Below, piece after piece: positions 1 to 5,145 of a stretch of DNA of 6,601 nucleotides. How positions within the stretch are numbered: the first letter of the stretch is position 1; each line of letters opens with the position of its first letter. The notes beneath the pieces are model-generated. The model searched no databases and was not told where the DNA came from. It worked only from the letters and a program-made list of their open reading frames with translations. The stretch comes from Lutibacter sp. (GTDB lineage: Bacteria; Bacteroidota; Bacteroidia; Flavobacteriales; Flavobacteriaceae). The stretch lies in NCBI GenBank assembly GCA_030599055.1, contig JAUVOS010000146.1, forward strand, positions 1 through 6,601. The letters are read 5' to 3'. The position numbers were made by a program, and so were the translations under genes.

Positions 1-486
1 ATCGAGAAACACAACTTTAGGTTCGTGAATTAAGGAAACCGAAAAAGCTAGTTTTTGTTTCCAACCTAATGGTAAGGAACCTACCAAGTTATCGGCAATA
101 TCCTCAATGCCTAATTCAGCAATAAATTCGTCTGTTTTTTTCTTTATTTGCTTTTTTGACAAACCATAAATTCCGCCATAAAAGCGTGCATTTTCACGAA
201 CAGTTAAATCATCATATAAAGCAAATTTTTGACTCATATAGCCAATATTTTTTTTGATTTTTTCCGTGTCTTTATACACATCAAAACCTGCTACTTTTGC
301 TTCTCCTGAAGTGGGTTTTGAAATGCCGATTAGCATTTTCATAGCGGTTGTTTTTCCGGCCCCATTAGCACCTAGAAAACCAAATATTTCGCCTCTATCT
401 ACTTCAAATGAAATAGCATTTACTGCTGTAAAATCACCAAATTTCTTGGTAAGATTTTGTACGGATATGGATTTTGTGTTGTTCAT
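1..486 (-). CDS. ABC transporter ATPase, second of a pair (3' end missing)
   Basis: The first 162 residues of an ABC nucleotide-binding protein are present; the frame is open to the window edge and breaks at the Walker B aspartate (VVFLD, residues 158-162). Walker A is GANGAGKTT at 39-47, the Q-loop glutamine is Q86 in YMSQKF, and the ABC signature is degenerate, LPLGW at 138-142 instead of LSGGx. From memory, this LPLG form is typical of the second ATPase half of YbhF/RbbA-type exporters. The protein should sit on the inner face of the cytoplasmic membrane and power export together with the upstream ATPase. The start is the ATG at 484-486, because the conserved fold begins a few residues later (ISVQNLTKKFG). 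It follows the first ATPase after a repeat-filled spacer of 186 bp. The H-loop and C-terminus lie outside the window. The family call is firm; the transported substrate is unknown. Confidence 0.93.
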   Translation of the reverse strand, partial: MNNTKSISVQNLTKKFGDFTAVNAISFEVDRGEIFGFLGANGAGKTTAMKMLIGISKPTSGEAKVAGFDVYKDTEKIKKNIGYMSQKFALYDDLTVRENARFYGGIYGLSKKQIKKKTDEFIAELGIEDIADNLVGSLPLGWKQKLAFSVSLIHEPKVVFLD

Positions 487-497
487 TATTTAATGAG

Positions 498-660
498 ATA
501 ATTTGATAATTAGCTAATTTGAAAATGCTCACTCATGTGTTAATTATTGCGTTTTGATGTGCTAATTATTTTATGTTTTTTATACGTTTTTTGTCTTAGT
601 ATAGTGATGTGTCAAATTAACAGATTCCCTCATTTTCAAATTAATCAATTATCTAATTTT
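498..660. repeat. Imperfect inverted repeat filling the ATPase-ATPase spacer
   Basis: Arms 498-527 and 631-660 are inverted copies with 25 of 30 positions matching; the inner 13 bases of each arm (CTAATTTGAAAATG-like on the left) match best. They enclose about 103 bp of A/T-rich sequence with no open frame. The 186-bp spacer (487-672) contains nothing else recognisable. The structure could be a miniature inverted-repeat element or an mRNA hairpin between the two ATPase genes; the sequence alone does not decide, and no target-site duplication is obvious. Confidence 0.6.
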
Positions 661-668
661 CAAATTAA
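612..668. repeat. Three copies of TCAAATTAA at exact 24-bp spacing
   Basis: TCAAATTAA occurs at 612-620, 636-644 and 660-668. The last two copies share the longer TTTTCAAATTAA (633-644 and 657-668). Related inverse copies (ATAATTTGA at 498-506 and CTAATTTGA at 514-522) lie in the left arm of the spacer. The array runs directly into the stop codon of the first ATPase (complement of TTA at 673-675). Confidence 0.6.
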
Positions 669-672
669 CACA

Positions 673-1575
673 TTAACTCGAAAGCTCCATAAAAGTGTCT
701 TCAATCGTTGGTTTTGTTAATTCTATATTAATATTTGTATGCTTTTTTTCTTCCAGATAATCTTGTAACTCGGTTGGTACAAAATCTTTACTGCTATCGG
801 CATAGTGTACCCATTCCCCGAAAGGGAAAACAGAGTGCATAGACTTGTATGATTTTAGATCTTGAATCAATTGATAGGTATTATCTGTACTTACGTTGTA
901 TAATTTAGTAGGAAACCTTTTTGATATGTTTTTAGGTGTATCAATTTCCAATATTTTTCCGTCTTGAATTAAGGCAATACGATCACAAAGAGCAGCTTCG
1001 TCCATATAAGGCGTTGAAACCAAAATGGTAATTCCCTTTTCTTGTAATCTTTTGAGCATGTCCCAAAATTCTTTACGTGACACAGGATCAACTCCTGTTG
1101 TAGGTTCGTCTAAAAAAAGGACTTTTGGTTTGTGAATTAAGGCACATGATAAAGCTAGTTTTTGTTTCATTCCTCCAGATAATGCACCAGCTCGACGCTT
1201 TTTAAATGGCTCTATTTGTACATAGATATCTTTTATGAGCTCGTAGTTTTCTTCAATGGTAGTGCCGAATATTGTCGCAAAAAAATCGAGATTTTCTTCG
1301 ACGCTTAAATCTTGATACAAAGAGAATCGACCGGGCATATAACCCACATGATTTCGGATATCTATATACTCGTCAACTACATCTTTTCCATCTACGGCTG
1401 CTTTGCCAGAATCTGCAAGGAGAAGTGTGGTTAGTATACGAAAGAGCGTTGTTTTTCCTGCTCCATCTGGACCAATCAGCCCAAAGATTTCACCTTCTTT
1501 TACTTCAAAAGAGATGTCTTGTACAGCTTGTACCTTTCCGTAAGATTTTGATATGTTTTTTACTGTTATACTCAT
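673..1575 (-). CDS. ABC transporter ATPase, first of a pair (YbhF N-half-like)
   Basis: A complete 300-residue ABC ATPase. Walker A is GPDGAGKTT (35-43), the signature LSGGM (132-136), Walker B with catalytic glutamate LFLDEP (153-158; D156, E157), and the D-loop follows at GVDP. Two catalytic positions are changed: the Q-loop glutamine is glycine (YMPGRF, G82) and the H-loop histidine is proline (VSTPYMDEA, P189). The last 100 residues form the C-terminal extension common in drug-export ATPases and end in PTIEDTFMEL. The GPDGAGKTT and LSGGMKQKLAL stretches resemble the N-terminal half of E. coli YbhF. I chose the ATG at 1573-1575; an open frame continues to a GTG at 1659, but those 28 codons only read through spacer repeats. 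It probably pairs with the next ATPase as a heterodimer at the cytoplasmic face of the permeases. Export of a toxic compound is inferred from context. Confidence 0.93.
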   Translation of the reverse strand: MSITVKNISKSYGKVQAVQDISFEVKEGEIFGLIGPDGAGKTTLFRILTTLLLADSGKAAVDGKDVVDEYIDIRNHVGYMPGRFSLYQDLSVEENLDFFATIFGTTIEENYELIKDIYVQIEPFKKRRAGALSGGMKQKLALSCALIHKPKVLFLDEPTTGVDPVSRKEFWDMLKRLQEKGITILVSTPYMDEAALCDRIALIQDGKILEIDTPKNISKRFPTKLYNVSTDNTYQLIQDLKSYKSMHSVFPFGEWVHYADSSKDFVPTELQDYLEEKKHTNINIELTKPTIEDTFMELSS

Positions 1576-1583
1576 TTGTTTAG

Positions 1584-1642
1584 TTGAAAGTTTGTAAAGT
1601 TGAAAGTTTATAAAGTTAAAAGTTTGTAAAGTATAAAGTTTT
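1584..1642. repeat. 16-bp tandem repeat, about 3.7 copies
   Basis: Units at 1584-1599 (TTGAAAGTTTGTAAAG), 1600-1615 (TTGAAAGTTTATAAAG) and 1616-1631 (TTAAAAGTTTGTAAAG) differ by one or two bases, followed by a partial unit to 1642. The array ends 8 bp before the ATG of the first ATPase on the minus strand. A similar single unit lies in the TolC-adaptor spacer (2934-2948). Confidence 0.8.
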
Positions 1643-1650
1643 AATATTCC

Positions 1651-1678
1651 ACTTTCCACTTTCTACTTTCTACTTTTT
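1651..1678. repeat. 7-bp tandem repeat (ACTTTCT type), four units
   Basis: Units ACTTTCC (1651-1657), ACTTTCT (1658-1664), ACTTTCT (1665-1671) and ACTTTTT (1672-1678). The array encodes the last residues (KSRK) and the TAG stop (complement of 1663-1665) of the four-helix-bundle gene, so the C-terminus of that protein is written by spacer repeat sequence. Confidence 0.75.
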
Positions 1679-2010
1679 ATTAAGCCCGATAATAGTTTTG
1701 ATATTTCTATTGATGTATTATATAACTCTAAAAATTGATTGTCACTTATTTTACCCAAATCTTTTGCAAGGTATAACATCGAACGAACCTCAGCACAGGA
1801 ACCTTTTGCTACATATAAAAAATAAACAAATTCTTTATTTGATTTTCTTTCAAACCCTTCAGCTATGTTATTCATTATTGAAACTGAAGCTCTTTCAATC
1901 TGATTTTTGAATGAAAAATCATTAGTCTCTTTAAATATTGAATAGATATTTATGGTAAGCTTTTTACTCTTTTGCCATGATAATATATCCTCAAATTTTG
2001 ATATTTGCAT
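1663..2010 (-). CDS. Four-helix-bundle protein, 23S rRNA IVS / S23 family
   Basis: A 115-residue protein, the normal length for the family of free-standing proteins first seen encoded in 23S rRNA intervening sequences (Pfam PF05635 / TIGR02436 type, by recall). Visible hallmarks are an N-terminal FEDILSWQKSKKL (6-18), the conserved ERASVSIMNNIAEGFER stretch (39-55, with IAEG at 49-52) and KGSCAEVRSMLYLAKDLG (69-86). It should fold as four helices and form a ring-like oligomer; relatives include the Avd accessory protein of diversity-generating retroelements, which binds RNA and reverse transcriptase. No molecular role is established for stand-alone copies. It sits between adaptor and ATPase genes, where transporter operons have no such gene, and is bracketed by a 29-bp inverted repeat. 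The last codons and the TAG stop lie in heptamer repeats. The frame is intact. It looks like an inserted passenger rather than a transporter subunit (inference). Confidence 0.88.
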   Translation of the reverse strand: MQISKFEDILSWQKSKKLTINIYSIFKETNDFSFKNQIERASVSIMNNIAEGFERKSNKEFVYFLYVAKGSCAEVRSMLYLAKDLGKISDNQFLELYNTSIEISKLLSGLIKSRK

Positions 2011-2048
2011 AATCTAACTTTTTACTTTATAAACTTTCAACTTTTTAC

Positions 2049-2927
2049 TTATTTAAGCCACATTTCGCCAGGCATTCCAATTTTTAAAGAACCATCGTTT
2101 TCAACGCTTACTTTGATAGCATATACCAAATTTACACGCTCTTCTTTTGTTTGAATAATTTTAGGCGTAAACTCTGCTTGAGAAGCAATCCAACTAACAC
2201 TACCTTTATAATCTTTCATTCCGTCAGGAGCATCAATTTTTAAGGTTACTTCTTGCCCTATTTTTAGATTTGCCATTTGTGGTTCACTGACATATCCTTT
2301 AAAAAGCATTTGATTCATATTTGCTATTTTGTATAGCGGACGGCCAAAACCAGTAATCTCATTAGGCTCAACATATTTAACCAATACGGTTCCTTCAATT
2401 GGGTTTATAACTTTGCTTTTGGTTATTTGATATTCAATTTCTTTAATTTGAGCATCTAGTTTTTTGGCTTCGTTAACAACACCTGCATTTTGCACTTCGA
2501 TACTTCTAATTTGACGATTGATCACAGAAATTTGTCCGTTAACCTCGTCTAATTGTTTTTGAGTCCCTACTTTATCTGCAATTAAATTTTCAACTCTTGT
2601 CTTGTTAATTTTTGCAGTTGACTTTTGTGCGTTTAAAACACTTATTTGTGATAAAACCCCTTTTGATTTGGTGTAAATTACGCTTTTAGCTACTACTAAT
2701 TGCTCTTTTTTAAGTTGTAAAGCTATGGTGTCTATTTGTGCTATTGTTTTTCCTTTTGAAATGGTTTCGCCTTCTGTAAGGTCTAAGTGAATTATTTTGC
2801 CATTACTTTCTGACGAAATAGTTGTTTCGGTTGCTTCAAAGTTGCCATAAGCATCCGCTTTTTGTATGTCATCACTACAAGATGATACAACAAATAGGCT
2901 GATTAGTAAGATTGCTAGTTTTTTCAT
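2049..2927 (-). CDS. HlyD/YbhG-like periplasmic adaptor lipoprotein
   Basis: A 292-residue membrane-fusion (adaptor) subunit linking an inner-membrane ABC exporter to a TolC channel. Residues 1-16 are a lipoprotein signal peptide with lipobox VSSC and lipidation at C17. The first half of the barrel-sandwich (lipoyl-like) domain covers about 27-67 (SNGKIIHLDLTEGETISKG). A long helical hairpin rich in K, Q and E covers about 70-170. The second half-motif is NPIEGTVLVKYVEPNE (175-190), and the beta-barrel and membrane-proximal part run from about 205 to the end (KIGMPGEMWLK). The cysteine is followed by SDD, which resembles the surface-export signal of Bacteroidota lipoproteins and is odd for a periplasmic adaptor. 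It lies 76 bp after the TolC gene and 38 bp before the four-helix-bundle gene. The ATG at 2925-2927 is fixed by the signal peptide. The family is certain; the substrate is unknown. Confidence 0.93.
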   Translation of the reverse strand: MKKLAILLISLFVVSSCSDDIQKADAYGNFEATETTISSESNGKIIHLDLTEGETISKGKTIAQIDTIALQLKKEQLVVAKSVIYTKSKGVLSQISVLNAQKSTAKINKTRVENLIADKVGTQKQLDEVNGQISVINRQIRSIEVQNAGVVNEAKKLDAQIKEIEYQITKSKVINPIEGTVLVKYVEPNEITGFGRPLYKIANMNQMLFKGYVSEPQMANLKIGQEVTLKIDAPDGMKDYKGSVSWIASQAEFTPKIIQTKEERVNLVYAIKVSVENDGSLKIGMPGEMWLK

Positions 2928-2933
2928 TATTGT

Positions 2934-2948
2934 AAGTTTGTAAAGTTT
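2934..2948. repeat. Single AAGTTTGTAAAGTTT repeat unit
   Basis: It is the same sequence family as the 16-bp units at 1584-1642, placed just upstream of the adaptor start codon on the minus strand. It shows that the repeat family is spread over more than one spacer of the operon. Confidence 0.55.
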
Positions 2949-2972
2949 TTAATGTTGCTTGTTTATTAGTTA

Positions 2973-3008
2973 GTCTAATGTCTTTCGTCTATAAATCTAA
3001 GGTCTAAT
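2973..3008. repeat. Degenerate heptamer array (GTCTAAT type), five units
   Basis: GTCTAAT (2973-2979), GTCTTTC (2980-2986), GTCTATA (2987-2993), ATCTAAG (2995-3001, after one extra base) and GTCTAAT (3002-3008). The last unit contains the TAG stop of the TolC gene (complement of 3004-3006). With the 2934-2948 unit it fills most of the 76-bp TolC-adaptor spacer. Confidence 0.6.
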
Positions 3009-4263
3009 TAAACATGGTTACTTGATAATTCGCTTTTGCTAAAGCAATTTGAATTTCGTGTTCTTTTTGATTGATTTCCGCTGTTAATAGTTTGTTTACT
3101 TCTGCCGTGTAATCGGCTGTTGTTATGATATCATGTTTGAGTTGTTTGCTGGCCGTAGCAACTATTTTTTTATGTAATGCTATTAATTTGTTATCTGATT
3201 TTAAAAGTGTTTGATATTTTTCAATTTCAGATACATAAGCATTCGCAGAAATAGTTTGTCGCCATTCAAATACGTCTCTTTGATTATCAATTATATCTTT
3301 ATTTATTGCTATGGCCTGACGTTGTTTTTTATTAGCACTCCAATCAAAAACATTCCATTGTAATTTTGCACCAAGGATATAAAATTCTTGAGTTGAATTA
3401 TCCAACATATTTAAACCTGGGTTTCCAACACCACCTGTACCAAAAGCTGAAATTTTAGGATAATTTTTTTTACTTAACAAATTGGAATTTTGTGTGATAA
3501 CTTCTTTTTGCAAATCGAATAAAGCAAGTTCAGGACGCGTATTTTGGTTAGTTGTTATAAAGACTTCGGGTACATTAAATTGTGTATTACTCGAAATATC
3601 TTTTCCAATTACTAATCCTAATTTGTCAATTAATTGTTGGCGTGTCGCATTAATTTCTGTTGTTTTTTGTTGTAGTTCTAATACTTTAACTTCTAAAGAT
3701 TGTGTAGCATTTTCTGGAGCTACTCCATGTTTAATTCGGCTTTGAATCTCTTTAATTTTTTCTTGTAATTGTACAATATTTTTTTGTAAAACTTCTTCAG
3801 TTTGATCAATCAATAAAACCGAAAAATACAATTGATTAATCTGATTTTTTAATTGATGAAACTGTACTTCAATCTCTTGGTGTTTAGTTTCTGATTCCGC
3901 TTTTTGTATGTTTTTTTGTAAATTGACAAGTCCACCGTTATAAATGAGTTGACTTGCTGTAAAAGTAGCTTTCCATTGTTCTTGGTTGGGCGATTCAATT
4001 TCCATATTTGGTAAACTAAAAGGCAAACTAACTACGTCAGATTGATAGGTAGCTTGTGCTCCTAATTCAAACTTAGGCAACTTTTGAGTATCTGAAACTT
4101 CTTGTTCTAACTCAAGTTGTGTGTTTAATAATTCCTTTTTAGCTTGTAACGGATAATTTGCCTCAGCCAAAGAATAACATGCATCTAGGGTTAAGGTTTC
4201 TTGCGCTTGTATCGATATGGTAAGTAAAACCAAACTTATAAGCAAACTAGTTTTGGTAAACAT
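3004..4263 (-). CDS. TolC-family outer-membrane efflux protein
   Basis: A 419-residue outer-membrane factor, within the usual 400-480 range. It has a Sec signal peptide (K4, hydrophobic core about 6-18, likely cleavage after IQA at 20 or just beyond). The mature protein starts with TLDACYSLAEANYPLQ, the typical opening helix of TolC proteins. Long amphipathic helices rich in Q, E, K and L alternate with two beta stretches: YQSDVVSLPF in the first repeat and KLQWNVFDW in the second. This gives the two-fold internal repeat of the OEP fold, which trimerises into an outer-membrane barrel with a periplasmic tunnel. It should receive substrate from the adaptor encoded next. The ATG lies one nucleotide after the TetR stop (TAATATG), so translation is probably coupled to the regulator. 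The TAG stop lies inside a run of GTCTAAT-like heptamers. It was identified by fold pattern and context; the substrate is not deducible. Confidence 0.92.
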   Translation of the reverse strand: MFTKTSLLISLVLLTISIQAQETLTLDACYSLAEANYPLQAKKELLNTQLELEQEVSDTQKLPKFELGAQATYQSDVVSLPFSLPNMEIESPNQEQWKATFTASQLIYNGGLVNLQKNIQKAESETKHQEIEVQFHQLKNQINQLYFSVLLIDQTEEVLQKNIVQLQEKIKEIQSRIKHGVAPENATQSLEVKVLELQQKTTEINATRQQLIDKLGLVIGKDISSNTQFNVPEVFITTNQNTRPELALFDLQKEVITQNSNLLSKKNYPKISAFGTGGVGNPGLNMLDNSTQEFYILGAKLQWNVFDWSANKKQRQAIAINKDIIDNQRDVFEWRQTISANAYVSEIEKYQTLLKSDNKLIALHKKIVATASKQLKHDIITTADYTAEVNKLLTAEINQKEHEIQIALAKANYQVTMFN

Positions 4264-4264
4264 A

Positions 4265-4870
4265 TTAAGATATTTTTATTGAATTAATTACAAAGTCAGC
4301 AACATGAGTTTTACGTTCCTCTAATAGTGTTTGATAAGCTGCCTCATCTTTTTGTAAAACAGCTTTAAGAATTGGTTTGGCAACAAAAGGAAATATACTC
4401 ATGGCTACCACATTCATTATTAAATGTTCTGGCTCTATTGGACGTATTTCTCCATTTTCTACCATTTCATTTACTTGAGTTTTCATTTTGCCAAAACTAT
4501 TACCAAACTTTTTTACAAAAGTGTCTTCTAAAATTTGTGGATTTCTGTTTAACTCGTGTATAATAAATGTAGGGATGTAAGAATGTTTACTGATAAGGCT
4601 GATATAACTATTTGTGAAATTTCTAATTTTATCAAATAAAGGCTCTTCCTTTTCAATTATTTCTGTCAATTTGGGAGCCATAATTGAAATAGCTGTCTTA
4701 AAAACCGCTTCAAATAATTTTTGTTTACTTCTATAATAATAATGAAGCATTGATTTGTTGATATTTGCCTTATCAGCAATTTCTTGCATACGTGCCCCAT
4801 CCATACCTTTAGATTGAAAAACTTCTGTTGCAGCGTTTAAAATTATATGCTCTGTATCTTTATTTGACAT
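4265..4870 (-). CDS. TetR/AcrR-family transcriptional regulator
   Basis: A 201-residue regulator with an N-terminal TetR DNA-binding domain (about 8-55). The opening helix is ILNAATEVFQSKGMDGARM, the helix-turn-helix is MQEIADKANINKSMLHYYY (28-46), and the family-typical SKQKLFEAVF follows. The remaining 145 residues are the helical ligand-binding and dimerisation domain, not conserved enough to name a ligand. Being first gene of the operon, translationally tight with TolC, it most likely represses its own operon and releases when a toxic compound binds, as with E. coli CecR upstream of ybhGFSR. Two 16-bp near-palindromes upstream (4910-4925 and 5017-5032) are candidate operators; the first would overlap the transcription start of this gene. 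The ATG at 4868-4870 was chosen because the DNA-binding domain begins straight after it. Autorepression is an inference. Confidence 0.92.
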   Translation of the reverse strand: MSNKDTEHIILNAATEVFQSKGMDGARMQEIADKANINKSMLHYYYRSKQKLFEAVFKTAISIMAPKLTEIIEKEEPLFDKIRNFTNSYISLISKHSYIPTFIIHELNRNPQILEDTFVKKFGNSFGKMKTQVNEMVENGEIRPIEPEHLIMNVVAMSIFPFVAKPILKAVLQKDEAAYQTLLEERKTHVADFVINSIKIS

Positions 4871-4880
4871 TTAACTAGAT

Positions 4881-4914
4881 TGTTTAACTGTTTTGTTTAA
4901 CTGTTTTGTTTAAC
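4881..4914. repeat. 13-bp tandem repeat in the tetR leader, about 2.6 copies
   Basis: TGTTTAACTGTTT at 4881-4893 and 4894-4906, then TGTTTAAC at 4907-4914, which merges into the palindrome at 4910-4925. It lies in the predicted 5' untranslated leader of the tetR gene. The GTTTAAC core resembles the half-sites of the candidate operators, so these could be extra regulator contacts. Confidence 0.65.
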
Positions 4915-4925
4915 CATTTGGTTGA
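4910..4925. promoter_or_regulatory. Candidate TetR operator 1
   Basis: TTAACCATTTGGTTGA is a near-palindrome with core arms AACCA and TGGTT around two central bases. It lies directly downstream of the -7 box of the minus-strand promoter and would cover the transcription start, the expected place for autorepression. It matches the site at 5017-5032 in 14 of 16 positions. Binding is inferred. Confidence 0.55.
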
Positions 4926-4957
4926 CAAAAGTATGTCAGAATTCTTAACTGACCAAA
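4926..4957 (-). promoter_or_regulatory. Bacteroidota-type promoter of the efflux operon
   Basis: Read on the minus strand, a TTTG -33 element (complement of 4954-4957) is followed after 20 nt by TACTTTTG (complement of 4926-4933), a full match to the TAnnTTTG -7 consensus of Bacteroidota. The start point would fall near 4919, giving a leader of about 50 nt before the tetR ATG. The -7 box sits inside a 16-bp dyad (4923-4938, TGACA and TGTCA around six bases), and the -33 element sits inside ACCAAATG, a partial inverse copy of the operator core. Confidence 0.65.
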
Positions 4958-5016
4958 TGTTTTTGATAAAAAAATGTAAAATAATTTTTATATGACTGAT
5001 ATTGTGAGTATTACAA

Positions 5017-5032
5017 TTAACTATTTGGTTAA
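5017..5032. promoter_or_regulatory. Candidate TetR operator 2
   Basis: TTAACTATTTGGTTAA is a second near-palindrome, differing from the 4910-4925 site at two positions, with centres 107 bp apart. It is on the hydrolase side of the control region and contains a TTTG that could be a -33 element for the plus strand. It may let the same regulator control the divergent hydrolase gene, or support DNA looping. Both are inferences. Confidence 0.5.
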
Positions 5033-5059
5033 GAAAGATTGTGTTATCTATAGGTATTG
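5024..5059 (+). promoter_or_regulatory. Weak candidate promoter for the serine hydrolase
   Basis: TTTG at 5024-5027 and TAGGTATTG at 5051-5059 give a loose -33/-7 pair with 23-nt spacing. The start would fall near 5065, exactly where the long hairpin begins. The -7 element is not a full match, so this is tentative. Confidence 0.25.
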
Positions 5060-5064
5060 TTAAC

Positions 5065-5109
5065 ATAGCAAGTGATATGATGACTTGAAGTCATCGTATC
5101 ACTTGCTAT
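5065..5109 (+). other. Long hairpin (20-bp stem, 5-nt loop) upstream of the hydrolase
   Basis: Arms 5065-5084 and 5090-5109 pair over 20 bp around TTGAA. The only non-canonical pair is T5078 with G5096, a U-G wobble in plus-strand RNA but an A-C mismatch in minus-strand RNA, so structure seems better kept on the plus transcript. A moderately T-rich stretch (TATTATTTTCAT) follows on the plus side. It is much more G+C-rich than its surroundings. Possible roles are a 5' leader stem protecting the hydrolase mRNA, an attenuator, or a protein-binding dyad. Confidence 0.7.
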
Positions 5110-5117
5110 TATTTTCA

Positions 5118-5125
5118 TACATTTG
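5118..5125 (+). promoter_or_regulatory. Candidate -7 box for the serine hydrolase
   Basis: TACATTTG matches TAnnTTTG fully and would start transcription about 14 nt before the hydrolase ATG. No TTTG element lies at the right distance upstream, where the hairpin arm sits instead, so it may need an activator or be fortuitous. Confidence 0.35.
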
Positions 5126-5145
5126 TCTAAATTTCAAATTCTATC

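Larger units (their letters stand above)
1596..2044. mobile_element. Candidate IVS-like cassette: four-helix-bundle gene inside a 29-bp inverted repeat
   Basis: Arms 1596-1624 and 2016-2044 are inverted copies matching at 28 of 29 positions (the only difference is at 1617). On the transcript the 5' arm ends five nucleotides before the ATG of the four-helix-bundle gene and the 3' arm begins about 40 nt after its stop. A folded mRNA would therefore hold this gene alone in a loop of about 390 nt closed by a long A/U-rich stem. The 5' arm also occupies most of the 38-nt gap after the adaptor stop, and the 3' arm ends 20 nt before the ATPase start. The inverted repeat is directly visible; mobility or excision is inference. 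Confidence 0.5.

Noticed and set aside
1272..1583. Plus-strand open frame opposite the first ATPase.
   Set aside because: It overlaps conserved ABC motifs on the other strand and its translation resembles no protein; it is a shadow frame, like those at 254-493, 1698-1910, 3482-3745 and 4372-4563.
1576..1659. A 28-codon N-terminal extension of the first ATPase from a GTG at 1659.
   Set aside because: It only translates the 16-bp spacer repeats, begins with a GTG next to the preceding stop codon, and the ABC fold starts right after the ATG at 1575.
1584..1678. Repeat array considered as a CRISPR.
   Set aside because: The units are 7-16 bp, directly adjacent, with no unique spacers and no cas genes nearby.
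1663..2010. The four-helix-bundle gene as part of a 23S rRNA gene or a diversity-generating retroelement.
   Set aside because: No rRNA sequence, reverse transcriptase or template/variable repeat pair is present in the window; only the family resemblance is supported.
4884..5066. A 60-codon minus-strand open frame upstream of tetR.
   Set aside because: It covers the promoter, candidate operators and tandem repeat, has no recognisable protein character, and sits in A/T-rich sequence where such frames arise by chance.
5065..5109. Hairpin considered as an ordinary intrinsic terminator.
   Set aside because: No gene ends here on either strand, and the T-rich stretch after it is interrupted; a leader or regulatory role fits better.
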